Origin: Magnetospirillum sp. ME-1 | Lineage (GTDB): Bacteria > Pseudomonadota > Alphaproteobacteria > Rhodospirillales > Magnetospirillaceae | Assembly (NCBI RefSeq): GCF_002105535.1 | Contig: NZ_CP015848.1 | Location: 3,762,926-3,826,925, forward strand | DNA length: 64,000 nt | Direction: 5' to 3' | Shown: positions 26,572 through 35,409 of the stretch, piece after piece | Position numbering within the stretch: position 1 is the first letter of the stretch | Layout of the letters: each line of letters begins with the position of its first letter | Made by a program: the position numbers and the translations under genes | Notes under the pieces: generated by a model | Databases searched by the model: none | What the model saw: only the letters and a program-made list of their open reading frames with translations | What the model was told of the DNA's origin: nothing

Positions 26572-27354
26572 ATGGCCGCTATCGATACTGCCGACAACGA
26601 GAACGAACTTCGCGTCATCAACGAGTTTCTCGAGGAACTCCGGGACACCGCCAGCCAGCTGCAGGTTCTGATCGGCAACATGCGCTCCAAGAGCGTCGCC
26701 GCCGCCGAAGGTCTGGCGACCCTGAAGCGTGAAGCCAGCAACCTGCGCAGCCATGCCCAGGGTCTCAGCCTGCCCATGATCAAGCTGGTCACCCACCGCT
26801 TCGACGAATACGTGGGCGAGCTGAAGGAAGTCGGTCCGAGCGAACTGGACGAGATCCAGGTGTTCGTCGACAAGATCGAGAAGCTGGCCGACGGCGAGCA
26901 TGTCTCCGAGGCCGACGCCCCCGCCGTGGTGCGCGCCCTGCCGGCCAAGCGCACCGCCGACATCGATTTCGGCAAGATCGAGAAGAAGAACGTCGAGATT
27001 CTGCTGGTGGTGCCGGAAAAGGCCATGTCGCGCATCGTCGAGCGCGAGCTGGCCGCCTGCGGCTACCGCACCTCCACCATCCGCGACGGCTTCGCCGCCA
27101 TGGAGACGGTGGTGCGCACCCGCCCCGACATGGTGATCGCCTCGGTGGAACTGGGCCTGTTGTCCGGCGTCGACCTGGGCTGCGCCCTGGCCGCCATGCC
27201 GGTGACCGAATCCATCCCCTTCGCGCTGTTCACCAGCTACGAATGGGGCAACCCGAAGCTGAAGGGCCTGCCGCCGCGGGCCTCGCTGATCCGCAAGGGG
27301 CCGAAGTTCGGCGACGACCTGGCCGAGACCCTGGCGCGGTTCAGCATCACGTAA
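26572..27354 (+). CDS. Protein with coiled-coil N-terminus and receiver-like C-terminus
   Basis: 260 residues, ATG after GGGGGA. Residues 1-110 are helical and resemble a coiled coil (INEFLEELRDTASQLQVL, VDKIEKLADGE). Residues ~140-255 look like a CheY-type fold: VEILLVVPEKAMSRIVERELAACGY, then RPDMVIASVELGLLSGVDLG. The usual phospho-acceptor Asp is replaced (VIASVEL), and the acidic pocket after strand one is missing, so it is probably a pseudo-receiver. It stands alone after the NsrR-like gene. Function unknown. Confidence 0.75.
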   Translation: MAAIDTADNENELRVINEFLEELRDTASQLQVLIGNMRSKSVAAAEGLATLKREASNLRSHAQGLSLPMIKLVTHRFDEYVGELKEVGPSELDEIQVFVDKIEKLADGEHVSEADAPAVVRALPAKRTADIDFGKIEKKNVEILLVVPEKAMSRIVERELAACGYRTSTIRDGFAAMETVVRTRPDMVIASVELGLLSGVDLGCALAAMPVTESIPFALFTSYEWGNPKLKGLPPRASLIRKGPKFGDDLAETLARFSIT

Positions 27355-27376
27355 TTTGCGCAGGCACTTTCTTTTC

Positions 27377-27438
27377 CCGTCATGGCCGGGCTTGACCCGG
27401 CCGTCCATGGACCCTCGGGTCAAGCCCGAGGGTGACGG
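27377..27438. repeat. Double-hairpin palindromic element (REP-like, second family)
   Basis: 62 bp bounded by CCGTCA and TGACGG. It has two perfect hairpins: GGCCGGG-cttga-CCCGGCC (27384-27402) and CCCTCGGG-tcaag-CCCGAGGG (27412-27432). It lies between convergent genes. The pattern GTCATGGCCGGGCTTGACCC is familiar from dispersed alphaproteobacterial repeats. It differs in sequence from the TGTCAT elements. Confidence 0.75.
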
Positions 27439-27473
27439 AAGGAAAAACAGAGTCCGCTAAACCCGGACGGGCC

Positions 27474-28940
27474 CTAAATCCCGCCCATGCACAGGTACTT
27501 GACCTCGAGGAAGTCCTCGAGGCCGTACTTGGAGCCCTCGCGGCCCAGGCCGGATTCCTTGACGCCGCCGAAGGGCGCCACCTCGGTGGAGATGATGCCC
27601 TCGTTGATGCCGACGATGCCGTATTCCAGGGCGCGCGACACCCGCCAGACGCGCCCCACGTCGCGGGAGTAGAAATAGGCGGCCAGACCGAATTCCGTGT
27701 CGTTGGCCATGCGCACCGCCTCGTCCTCGGTCTTGAACCGGAACAGCGGGGCCACGGGGCCGAAGGTTTCCTCCCGCGCGGGCGCCATGTCGGTGGTGAC
27801 GTCGGCCAGGATGGTCGGCTCGAAGAAGGTGCCGCCCAGGGCATGGCGCTTGCCGCCCAGCACGATGCGCGCTCCCTTGGCCACCGCGTCGGCGATGTGG
27901 CGCTCGACCTTTTGCACCGCCTCCTCGTTGATCAGCGGGCCCTGCTGGAAGTCGCCTTCCAGGCCGGGGCCGACCTTCAAGGCCTTGACCGCCTCGGCCA
28001 GCCTGGCGGCGAAGGCATCGTAGACGCCGTCCTGGACCAGCAGGCGGTTGGCGCAGACGCAGGTCTGGCCGGTGTTGCGGTACTTGGACGCCATGGCGCC
28101 CGCCACAGCGGCGTCCAGATCGGCGTCGTCGAAGACGATGAAGGGGGCGTTGCCGCCCAGTTCCAGCGACAGCTTCTTCACCGTGGCGGCGCATTGGGCC
28201 ATCAGCAGCTTGCCCACCTCGGTGGAGCCGGTGAAGGAGAGCTTGCGCACCTTGGGGTTGGACGTCAGTTCGGCCCCCACCGCCCTGGGGTCGCCGGCGG
28301 TGACGACGTTGATCACGCCCGGCGGGAAGCCGGCGCGCCCGGCCAGTTCGGCCAGGGCCAGGGCCGACAGCGGAGTGTCCTCGGCCGGCTTGATCACCAC
28401 CGGGCAGCCGGCCGCCAGGGCCGGGGCGCATTTCCGGGTGATCATGGCGATGGGGAAGTTCCACGGCGTGATGGCGGCGACCACGCCCACCGGCTCCTTG
28501 GTGACGACGATGCGCCGTCCGGGCAGATGCTCGGGGATGGTGTCGCCATAGACCCTTTTGGCCTCCTCGGCGAACCATTCCACGAAGGAGGCGCCGTAGG
28601 CCACCTCGCCCCGGGCCTCGGCCAGGGGCTTGCCCTGCTCGGCGGTCATCAGGCGGGCCAGATCCTCCTGCGCCGCCATGATCAGCTCGTACCAGCGCTT
28701 GAGGATGATGGAGCGCTCCTTGGCGGTCTTGGCCTTCCAGGGGCCCCAGGCGCGCTCGGCGGCGTCGATGGCGGCCCGCGTCTCGGCGGCGCCCATGGCG
28801 GGCACGTGCCCCACCAGCGTGCCGTTGGCGGGGTTGGTGACGGCAAGGCGTTCACCCGATTGGGCGGCAACCCAGGTCCCGTTAACATAGGCGTGATCGC
28901 GCAGCAGGGCGGAATCGGAAAGCTTGAGCATGGCATTCAT
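27474..28940 (-). CDS. gabD: NAD(P)-dependent succinate-semialdehyde dehydrogenase
   Basis: 488 residues, the usual ALDH length. The catalytic Glu is in LSLELGGNAP and the catalytic Cys in NTGQTCVCAN; the cofactor-binding segment is FTGSTEVGK, and TPWNFP is present. The overall pattern matches GabD, which turns succinate semialdehyde into succinate, feeding 4-aminobutyrate carbon into the TCA cycle. An ATG at 28931 is an alternative start. It is divergent from the alpha/beta hydrolase and convergent with the pseudo-receiver gene across a repeat. Confidence 0.92.
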   Translation of the reverse strand: MNAMLKLSDSALLRDHAYVNGTWVAAQSGERLAVTNPANGTLVGHVPAMGAAETRAAIDAAERAWGPWKAKTAKERSIILKRWYELIMAAQEDLARLMTAEQGKPLAEARGEVAYGASFVEWFAEEAKRVYGDTIPEHLPGRRIVVTKEPVGVVAAITPWNFPIAMITRKCAPALAAGCPVVIKPAEDTPLSALALAELAGRAGFPPGVINVVTAGDPRAVGAELTSNPKVRKLSFTGSTEVGKLLMAQCAATVKKLSLELGGNAPFIVFDDADLDAAVAGAMASKYRNTGQTCVCANRLLVQDGVYDAFAARLAEAVKALKVGPGLEGDFQQGPLINEEAVQKVERHIADAVAKGARIVLGGKRHALGGTFFEPTILADVTTDMAPAREETFGPVAPLFRFKTEDEAVRMANDTEFGLAAYFYSRDVGRVWRVSRALEYGIVGINEGIISTEVAPFGGVKESGLGREGSKYGLEDFLEVKYLCMGGI

Positions 28941-28998
28941 CCAAACCGGGGAGCGGACAGGGTATACTCGAGCGCTTCACAACGCAAAGGGGGGCGCC

Positions 28999-29838
28999 AT
29001 GGACAAACCCCGGTCCCGCTACCTGTCCGTTCTGGGACGCGAGTTTCACATCACCGAATGGGGGGAAGACGCGGCGCCGGTCCTGGTCATGTGGCACGGT
29101 CTGGCCCGGACCGGGCGCGATTTCGACACCCTGGCCGAGCATTTCTCCGGCCGCTACCGGGTGATCTGCCCCGATACCCTGGGACGCGGCCTGTCGGGAT
29201 GGTCGCGGGCGCCGACCCGCGACTACACCCTGGCCGCCTATATGAAGCACGCCGAGGCCATTCTGGACGAGCTGGGAATCGGCTCCATGGACTGGATCGG
29301 CACCTCCATGGGCGGCGCGCTGGGCATGCTGCTGGCGGCGGGGCCGCTGAGGCACCGCATGAAGCGGCTGGTGATGAACGATATCGGCCCCAGCCTCAAT
29401 CCCTTCGCGGTGGAGCGTATCCGCGCCTACGTCACCCAGATTCCCCATTTTCCCACCATGGCCGCGTTCGAGGACTTCCTGCGGCTGGTCTACAAGCCCT
29501 ACGGGTTCCAGACCGACGCCGAATGGCGGCGCATGGCCGAGACCTCGGCGCGGCGCCGCGGCGACGGGCGCATCACCGTCCATTACGACCCGGCGGTGAT
29601 GCGGGTGTTCGCCGCCTCGGCCGGCGATTACGAGATCTGGACCGAGTACGAGGGGGTGAGATGCCCCACTTTGGTGCTGCGCGGCGCCGAATCCGACCTG
29701 CTGCTGCCCGAGGTCGCCGAGGAAATGACCCGGCGGGGGCCCAGGGCCCGGCTGGTGACCATTCCCGGCTGCGGCCACGCGCCCTGCCTCAACGTGCCGG
29801 ACCAGATCGCGGTGATCGAGGATTTCCTGGCGGAATGA
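28999..29838 (+). CDS. Alpha/beta hydrolase
   Basis: 279 residues. The oxyanion region is MWHGLARTGRDF (~32), the nucleophile elbow is GTSMGG (~103), and the final histidine is in GCGHAPCLN (~258). An acidic residue in the ESDLLLPE stretch completes the triad. The family includes esterases, lactonases and C-C hydrolases; the substrate is unknown. AAAGGGGGG precedes the ATG at 28999; the longer frame overlaps the divergent gabD. It ends immediately beside the convergent methyltransferase gene. Confidence 0.87.
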   Translation: MDKPRSRYLSVLGREFHITEWGEDAAPVLVMWHGLARTGRDFDTLAEHFSGRYRVICPDTLGRGLSGWSRAPTRDYTLAAYMKHAEAILDELGIGSMDWIGTSMGGALGMLLAAGPLRHRMKRLVMNDIGPSLNPFAVERIRAYVTQIPHFPTMAAFEDFLRLVYKPYGFQTDAEWRRMAETSARRRGDGRITVHYDPAVMRVFAASAGDYEIWTEYEGVRCPTLVLRGAESDLLLPEVAEEMTRRGPRARLVTIPGCGHAPCLNVPDQIAVIEDFLAE

Positions 29839-30525
29839 CTATCCCTTCGGCTGCTCCACCCTGAGGCCGGTCAGCAGGAAGATGTCGCGGGCGTTCAGCT
29901 GTCCTTCGGGATTGAAGCGTCCGCCCGCCACCGCCTCGGGCTGCGGGCGCTTGCGGATGACCATCTCGATGGCCGCCTCGCCCACCGGGGTCAGGGTCTG
30001 GTCGAAGCGCGGCAGGCGGTGGCGGTAGCTGCCCTCCAGCACCTCCATGCGGCGCAGTTCCGCCTGGATGCCCAGCGCGGTCACCGCTTCCAGCAGGTTG
30101 ACCGAGACCGGGCTCCACGATTTGGGCTTGAACGGGGTGAAGGTCCAGCGGTGCTCGGGGTTGTGGCGCGACGGCCAGTGGCCCTGCTCGTACATGTCCT
30201 CGTCGGGGACCAGCACCACCAGATGGCCGCCGGGTTTGAGCACACGCAGCCAATGGCGCAGCGCCTCCAGCGGCGAGGCCATTTTCTGCAGGATGAAGGC
30301 GGCATGCACGAAGTCGAAGGTGGAATCCGCCAGCCCGGTCAGGTGCTGCAGGTCGCCGTCGACGATGTCCCAGATCTTGCAGGCGGTCATGGCGGGGAAC
30401 TGCTCGCCATACAGCGAGAGCGGATCGTTTCCGTTGCCGATGTCCAAGCCTTGGCCCACGAAATAGCGGGTGATGAATTCGGGCTGGCGGGCCCGGCGGG
30501 CAATGGACTTGCTGGTTTCCTTCAA
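29839..30525 (-). CDS. SAM-dependent methyltransferase (class I)
   Basis: 228 residues. GLDIGNGNDPLS is an unusual motif I near the N-terminus. Then come KIWDIVDGDLQHL, FDFVHAAFILQKM and the motif VLKPGGHLVVLVPDEDMYEQG, all in the order expected for a type 11 methyltransferase. The TTG at 30525 was chosen because GGAG lies seven bases before it; it overlaps the end of the DctP gene region, so the two are coupled. Sugar or lipid methylation is possible, but the substrate is unknown. Confidence 0.8.
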   Translation of the reverse strand: MKETSKSIARRARQPEFITRYFVGQGLDIGNGNDPLSLYGEQFPAMTACKIWDIVDGDLQHLTGLADSTFDFVHAAFILQKMASPLEALRHWLRVLKPGGHLVVLVPDEDMYEQGHWPSRHNPEHRWTFTPFKPKSWSPVSVNLLEAVTALGIQAELRRMEVLEGSYRHRLPRFDQTLTPVGEAAIEMVIRKRPQPEAVAGGRFNPEGQLNARDIFLLTGLRVEQPKG

Positions 30526-30529
30526 CGCA

Positions 30530-31522
30530 TCACTCCACGGCCTGTATCTTGTCCAGAAGCTCGGCCCCGCCCGGCACGTGGTCGCGGAACGACTTCCAGG
30601 CGGTGCGCCGCGCCAGTTTGTGCCAGGATTCCATGGAATCGGCATCCAGTTTGACCACCTCGATTCCGGCGGCGATGAAATTGCCGGCCAGACGGCGCTC
30701 GAGCAGCGACAGGGAGGCGGCGAGATTGGCCTCCGCCGCCGCCGCCGCCGCGTGCAGCGCCTGGCGCTGGGTGTCGCTCAAGGACTCGTAGCGGCGCTTG
30801 GACACCATGATCGGTTCGTACAGGTACCACATGGCGCCGCCCGTGCCGGGAACGGTCAGGCAGGCGAATTTGCGCTCCATGCGCAGCGACAGCAAGGTCG
30901 CCGCCGAGGTGTTGGCGATGTCGATCAGATCGTTGCTGACCAGGGTGCCCAGGGATTCCGAGGTGGCTACGGGGACCGGCACCGCGCCGGCCCCGGCCCA
31001 GTATTCACTCATGAAGCGGCCGATGGTCCGGGCCTTCAGGCCCTTGGCGTCGGCGGGGACCTGCACGCAGCGCTGGCGGCTTGCATAGGCGCCGGGAATC
31101 CAGGAATCGGCCACGATGACCACGCCCGCCGCCTCGACCTGGCGCTTCAGGTCGCGCATGGCGGGCGAGGCCGAGACCCGCCCGGCCTGGGCGCGGCTGC
31201 GGATCATGGTCGGCAGGGACAGCACGGCCAATTGGGGAATGCGGTCCAGCAGGTAATCCACCGGCATGAACACCATGTCGATACTGCCGCCGGTCAGCGC
31301 GCTCCACTGATTGCCGGGGCGCAGCAGGGAGGCGGCGGCGTAGAGGCGGATGGTCAGGCCCTGGGGCGCCATGGCCTGCGCGATGGAGCGCATGGCGTCG
31401 TCGCGCAGGTCGCCGGGCGGAAACTGGTACGACGCGTTCCAGGTCTCGGCCCGCGCCCCGGGCATCGCCGCCAGCGCCGCCAAGGCTCCCGCCGCCAGCT
31501 TCAGTAGAATCCCTCTCAGCAC
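30530..31522 (-). CDS. DctP-type (TRAP) solute-binding protein
   Basis: 330 residues with a Sec signal peptide (GALAALAAMPGARAET). The mature protein follows the DctP pattern: GGSIDMVFMPVDYL, then ADAKGLKARTIG, then a helical DTQRQALHAAAAAAEANL. DctP proteins bind organic acids in the periplasm for TRAP carriers. No DctQ or DctM gene is nearby; instead an ABC permease and ATPase precede it on the same strand. The start is GTG (31522), preceded by GGGGGG. Confidence 0.83.
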   Translation of the reverse strand: MLRGILLKLAAGALAALAAMPGARAETWNASYQFPPGDLRDDAMRSIAQAMAPQGLTIRLYAAASLLRPGNQWSALTGGSIDMVFMPVDYLLDRIPQLAVLSLPTMIRSRAQAGRVSASPAMRDLKRQVEAAGVVIVADSWIPGAYASRQRCVQVPADAKGLKARTIGRFMSEYWAGAGAVPVPVATSESLGTLVSNDLIDIANTSAATLLSLRMERKFACLTVPGTGGAMWYLYEPIMVSKRRYESLSDTQRQALHAAAAAAEANLAASLSLLERRLAGNFIAAGIEVVKLDADSMESWHKLARRTAWKSFRDHVPGGAELLDKIQAVE

Positions 31523-31587
31523 AGCGCTATCGCTCCCCCCAGAGCATCCCCGGGGGACAGTGCAGCACGTTCGGAAGTTTCGGGCAA

Positions 31588-32946
31588 CTATTCCCGCAGG
31601 TCCATGCCCTCGCGGGCCTCTTCCTCGGCTTCCATCTCCTCGACCACTTCCTCGGGCAGCATCAGCACGCCGGCATTGTAGTCGTAGTCGAAGATCTCGG
31701 CGTAGCGGCCCCAGGTGATGGCCGTCTCCAGCACGCGCTCGGCCTCGTCGTCGGTGAGGTAGTCCTGCAATTCCTGCAAGAAGCGGTCTTCCGGGGCGCG
31801 GTGGTCCTTGCGTTCGTCCAGCACGCGGCGGATATGGGCGGCCAGCGGGATGTTCTTGACCAGGGCCTCGGCGAACAGGTCCTTGCGAAGCGCGTCCTCG
31901 GCCTCGACGAAGGCCTGGCCGGAGGGGGTGACGAAGATGTCGCCGGCGGCGATGCGCGCCAGCCCCAGGACCCGCAGGCCCTCGAACAGGTGGAACAGCT
32001 GGTCGTCTTCCAGCTCCGTCTCCTCGGCCAGCTGGGGCAGGTCGGCGCGGCCGTTGAAGGGGGCTTCGGCGACGGTCTCCAGAAGGCCGGCCATCTTGCC
32101 CGGGGTGGTGTCGGGCAGGCGGTAGCCCAGCGTCAGCTGTTCCGCCGTGCCCAGGCCGCCGCCCCTGACGTTGGCGGTCATCAGGGTGTAGACCTCGTCG
32201 ACGATCTGGCGGAAGGCGGGCGATTCGGTATCGCGCGGCCGGGGCAGGTTGACGCGGATCTCGGCCCGCACCCGCCCGGGATCGGAGGAGAACACCAGGA
32301 CGCGGTCGGCCATGGACACCGCCTCCTCGATGTTGTGGGAGACCAGCAGGATGCCCTTGGTGGGAATCTTGCGCTCGTCCCACAGTTCGAGCAGATCCTC
32401 GCGCAGGGTTTCCGAGGTCAGCACGTCCAGCGCCGAGAACGGCTCGTCCAGCAGCAGCACGTCGGGGCGCATCACCAGGGCGCGGGCGAAGCCGACGCGC
32501 TGGCGCATGCCGCCCGACAATTCCTTCGGGTAGGCGCTTTCATAGCCGCCCAGGCCGATCAGCTCGATGGCCTCGTTGGCGCGGTCCTCGCGCTCGGCCT
32601 TGGACACCCCCGCCGCCTCCAGGCCCAGTTCGACGTTTTCCTCGACCGTCAGCCAGGGGAACAGGGCGAAGGACTGGAACACCATGGAGATGCCCTTGGC
32701 CGGGCCGGTCATGGTCTGGCCCCGGTACTTGACCTCGCCGCCATTGGCCTTGATCAGGCCGGCCATGATGCGCAGCAGGGTCGACTTGCCCGAGCCCGAC
32801 TTGCCCAGAAGGGCGACGATCTCGCCTTCCTCCAGCTTGAAGTCGACGCCTTCCAGCACGGTGCGCTCGTGGCGCTCCGGGGTGCGGAAGGACTTGCGCA
32901 CGCCCCGAAGATCGAGCAGGGCGGTGGGGAGGGTGTTGTCTGCCAT
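31588..32946 (-). CDS. ABC transporter ATPase with C-terminal AAA-associated domain (NitT/TauT type)
   Basis: 452 residues. The first ~260 form an ABC ATPase with Walker A GKSGSGKST, signature LSGGMRQR and Walker B VLLLDEPFSALD. The next ~150 residues are an extra domain found in a subgroup of nitrate/sulfonate/taurine-type ATPases (AAA-associated domain), with an acidic tail. It starts 12 bases after the permease gene ends. The cargo is unknown. Confidence 0.9.
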   Translation of the reverse strand: MADNTLPTALLDLRGVRKSFRTPERHERTVLEGVDFKLEEGEIVALLGKSGSGKSTLLRIMAGLIKANGGEVKYRGQTMTGPAKGISMVFQSFALFPWLTVEENVELGLEAAGVSKAEREDRANEAIELIGLGGYESAYPKELSGGMRQRVGFARALVMRPDVLLLDEPFSALDVLTSETLREDLLELWDERKIPTKGILLVSHNIEEAVSMADRVLVFSSDPGRVRAEIRVNLPRPRDTESPAFRQIVDEVYTLMTANVRGGGLGTAEQLTLGYRLPDTTPGKMAGLLETVAEAPFNGRADLPQLAEETELEDDQLFHLFEGLRVLGLARIAAGDIFVTPSGQAFVEAEDALRKDLFAEALVKNIPLAAHIRRVLDERKDHRAPEDRFLQELQDYLTDDEAERVLETAITWGRYAEIFDYDYNAGVLMLPEEVVEEMEAEEEAREGMDLRE

Positions 32947-32958
32947 GGCCCGCTCCTT

Positions 32959-34698
32959 CTAGTCCAGACGCAGCCGCTCGGCGGCCAGCATGTAAAGCCG
33001 CCGCCACAGGAAGCGGTTGAAGCCCATCACGAACAGGCACATCACCGCGATGCCCAGCGCGATGCGGGGAAAGTCGCCGTCCGAGGTGGCCCGCGCGATG
33101 TAGGAGCCCAGCCCCACCGCCTCCAGCCGCGTGTCGCCCCAGCTGACCAGTTCCGACACGATCGAGGCGTTCCACGAGCCGCCCGAGGCGGTCACCGCCC
33201 CGGTGACGTAGGACGGGAAGATGGCGGGCAGGATGAACTTCTTCCACCTCAGCCAGCCCGACAGGCCCAGATTGCCCGCCGCGTCCTTCATGTCCTGGGG
33301 AATGGCGGCGGCACCGGCGATGACGTTGAACAGGATGTACCACTGGGTGCCCAGGATCATCAGCGGGCTGGTCCACACGTTGACGTTGGCGTCGAAATGG
33401 ACGATCAGCACCACCGCCACCGGGAACATCAGGTTGGCGGGGAAGGCGGCCAGGAACTGGGCGATCCACTGGACATTCTGGGCCACCACCGGCCGTTGGC
33501 CGATCCATACCCCCACCGGTACCCAGACCAGCGAGGCCAGGCTGATCAGGATGACGACGCGCAACGCGGTGGCGATGCCGTAAAGCAGCACCTGCCCCAC
33601 CTCCATCAGTCCGATGGAGCCGTGAATGAACAAGGCCACCTCCACCAGCGCGCCCACCGCCGCCACGATCAGCAGCCCGTCCCAGGCGCGTTCGGCCCAG
33701 GACGGCAGGGTCACCATGTGGATGGGGGCGCTGTGGAATAGCGTAACCTCTTCCCGGCGACGCAGCAGGCCGGTGAAGCGGTCCCACAGGGCGGCGGGCA
33801 GGCGGGCCAGGAAGCGCGACAGGCGGCCGCGCTGCAGCAGGGTCAGCAGCCAGGATTCCGGCTGCTGTTCGCCGGGGGCGGAATCCACCTTGAACTTGTC
33901 GGCCCAGGCCACCAGCGGGCGGAACATCAGCTGGTCGTAGATGACGATGCCGGCCAGCACCGCCAGCATGGCCCAGCCGATGGCCGCCAGATTTTCCTCG
34001 GCGATGGCCAGCGCGATGTAGGAGCCGACGCCGGGCAGGGCGATGCTCTGGCCCGCCACCGAGATGGCTTCCGACGCCACCACGAAGAACCAGCCGCCCG
34101 ACACGCTCATCATCATGTTCCAGACCAGACCGGGCATGGCCCAGGGCAGTTCCAGGCGCCAGAAGCGCTGCCACGGCGACAGGTGGAACATCTCCGAGGC
34201 TTCGATCAGGTCGTTGGGCACCGTCTTCAGCGAGGAATACAGGCTGAACGTCATGTTCCAGGCCTGCGAGGTGAAGATGGCGAAGATGGCGGCGCATTCC
34301 ACCCCCAGCAGGTTGCCGGGAAACAGGGCGATGAAGCCGGTGACCGTGATGGACAGGAACCCCAGGATCGGAATCGACTGCAGGATGTCGAGGATGGGGA
34401 TCAGGATCTTTTCCAGGGCCGGCACCTTGGCCGCCAGGGTGGCGTAGACCAGGGTGAAGGCCAGCGAGGCGGCCAGGGCGGCGGCCATGCGCAGCGCGCT
34501 GCGCAGCAGGTAATAGGGCAGGCCGGCAGGGTCCAGCGACAGGGCCAGCTTCTCTCCCACGTCATAGGGCGTGGTCATCTGCGCGCCGCCATAGGCCAGC
34601 AGGGCCAGCAGCGCGAAGATCATCGGTATGATCGCCAGATCCCAGAAATTGGGCTTGAGTTCCGGCGCCACCGCGACTGTGGGAAGGCTCCAACGCAT
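32959..34698 (-). CDS. ABC transporter permease, two fused domains (NitT/TauT type)
   Basis: 579 residues, with two BPD-type permease units joined in one chain and about 12 helices. Each half carries an EAA-like loop (ASEMFHLSPWQRFWRLELP in the first, GWLRWKKFILPAIFP in the second). A charged cytoplasmic linker of ~100 residues separates them. Fused permeases of this kind pair with the AAA-associated ATPase encoded 12 bases downstream. The 5' region upstream of 34698 (100 bases to folA) has no obvious promoter. Confidence 0.9.
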   Translation of the reverse strand: MRWSLPTVAVAPELKPNFWDLAIIPMIFALLALLAYGGAQMTTPYDVGEKLALSLDPAGLPYYLLRSALRMAAALAASLAFTLVYATLAAKVPALEKILIPILDILQSIPILGFLSITVTGFIALFPGNLLGVECAAIFAIFTSQAWNMTFSLYSSLKTVPNDLIEASEMFHLSPWQRFWRLELPWAMPGLVWNMMMSVSGGWFFVVASEAISVAGQSIALPGVGSYIALAIAEENLAAIGWAMLAVLAGIVIYDQLMFRPLVAWADKFKVDSAPGEQQPESWLLTLLQRGRLSRFLARLPAALWDRFTGLLRRREEVTLFHSAPIHMVTLPSWAERAWDGLLIVAAVGALVEVALFIHGSIGLMEVGQVLLYGIATALRVVILISLASLVWVPVGVWIGQRPVVAQNVQWIAQFLAAFPANLMFPVAVVLIVHFDANVNVWTSPLMILGTQWYILFNVIAGAAAIPQDMKDAAGNLGLSGWLRWKKFILPAIFPSYVTGAVTASGGSWNASIVSELVSWGDTRLEAVGLGSYIARATSDGDFPRIALGIAVMCLFVMGFNRFLWRRLYMLAAERLRLD

Positions 34699-34799
34699 TC
34701 CGGCCGTTCCGGTTCGGGTTGAGTGCGCCCCTCATAGCCTGCCCGGCCCGCCCTTGTCGAGAAGGGAAACCTTACAAGATCGTGACGGTCAGGCCGCCG

Positions 34800-35294
34800 T
34801 CAGCCCCGTTCCAGAATCACGAAGTCGAAGGCGGGGTCGCCGGCATTGGAACGCCGCGTGATTTCCCGCCAAAGGGAGCGGTCCAGCGGAGGGAAAACCG
34901 TGTCGCCCTCATAGGCGCGCCCGATCTCGGTCAGATACAGGCGTCCGGCCCGGGGCAGGGCCTCGGCGAACAGGGCGTTGCCGCCGATCACCATCAGTTC
35001 GGCCGCCTCGGGGGCCAGACCCGCCGCCAGGCCCAGCGCCTCGTCCAGGGAATGGGCGGTATGCGCGCCCTCGGCCCGCCAGCCGGCCTGGCGCGTCACC
35101 ACGATGTTGGGGCGCTTGGGCAGAGGGCGGCCGATGGAGTCCCAGGTCTTGCGGCCCATGATCACCGGCTTGCCCAGGGTGTTCTCCTTGAACCACTTCA
35201 GGTCCTCGGGGATGTGCCAGGGCAGCCGGTTATCCTTGCCGATCACGCCGTTGGCGGCGACCGCGACGATCAGGGCGATATTTGCAATTGTCAT
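34800..35294 (-). CDS. folA: Dihydrofolate reductase
   Basis: 164 residues, starting MTIANIALIVAVAANGVIG. It has the DHFR landmarks LPWHIPEDLKWF, VIMGRKTWDSIGRPLP and a VIGGNALFAEAL cofactor segment. It reduces dihydrofolate, the product of the ThyA reaction encoded just upstream. The ATG at 35294 is the one that fits the family N-terminus; it lies inside the end of a dispersed palindromic element, whose terminal ATGACA provides the first two codons. The longer frame to 35351 is translated repeat DNA. Confidence 0.93.
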   Translation of the reverse strand: MTIANIALIVAVAANGVIGKDNRLPWHIPEDLKWFKENTLGKPVIMGRKTWDSIGRPLPKRPNIVVTRQAGWRAEGAHTAHSLDEALGLAAGLAPEAAELMVIGGNALFAEALPRAGRLYLTEIGRAYEGDTVFPPLDRSLWREITRRSNAGDPAFDFVILERG

Positions 35295-35394
35295 TCCGAC
35301 GACCACCGGGAGGAGGAATCTCCGTCTGCTGCGGCTTGTCCAATTCGGCAAAGGCGGACCAGGAGGAGATCCCTCGGCTTCGCTCGGGATGACA
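35289..35394. repeat. Dispersed palindromic element, copy 4 (class A), overlapping folA start
   Basis: About 106 bp, from TGTCATTCCGACGACC to CGCTCGGGATGACA, with GAGGAATCTCC and GGAGATCCCT inside. It is the only class A/B copy not in a convergent gap: it lies between thyA and folA on the same strand, and its left end carries the folA start codon. Confidence 0.8.
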
Positions 35395-35409
35395 GGCTTA
35401 GCACCTTGC

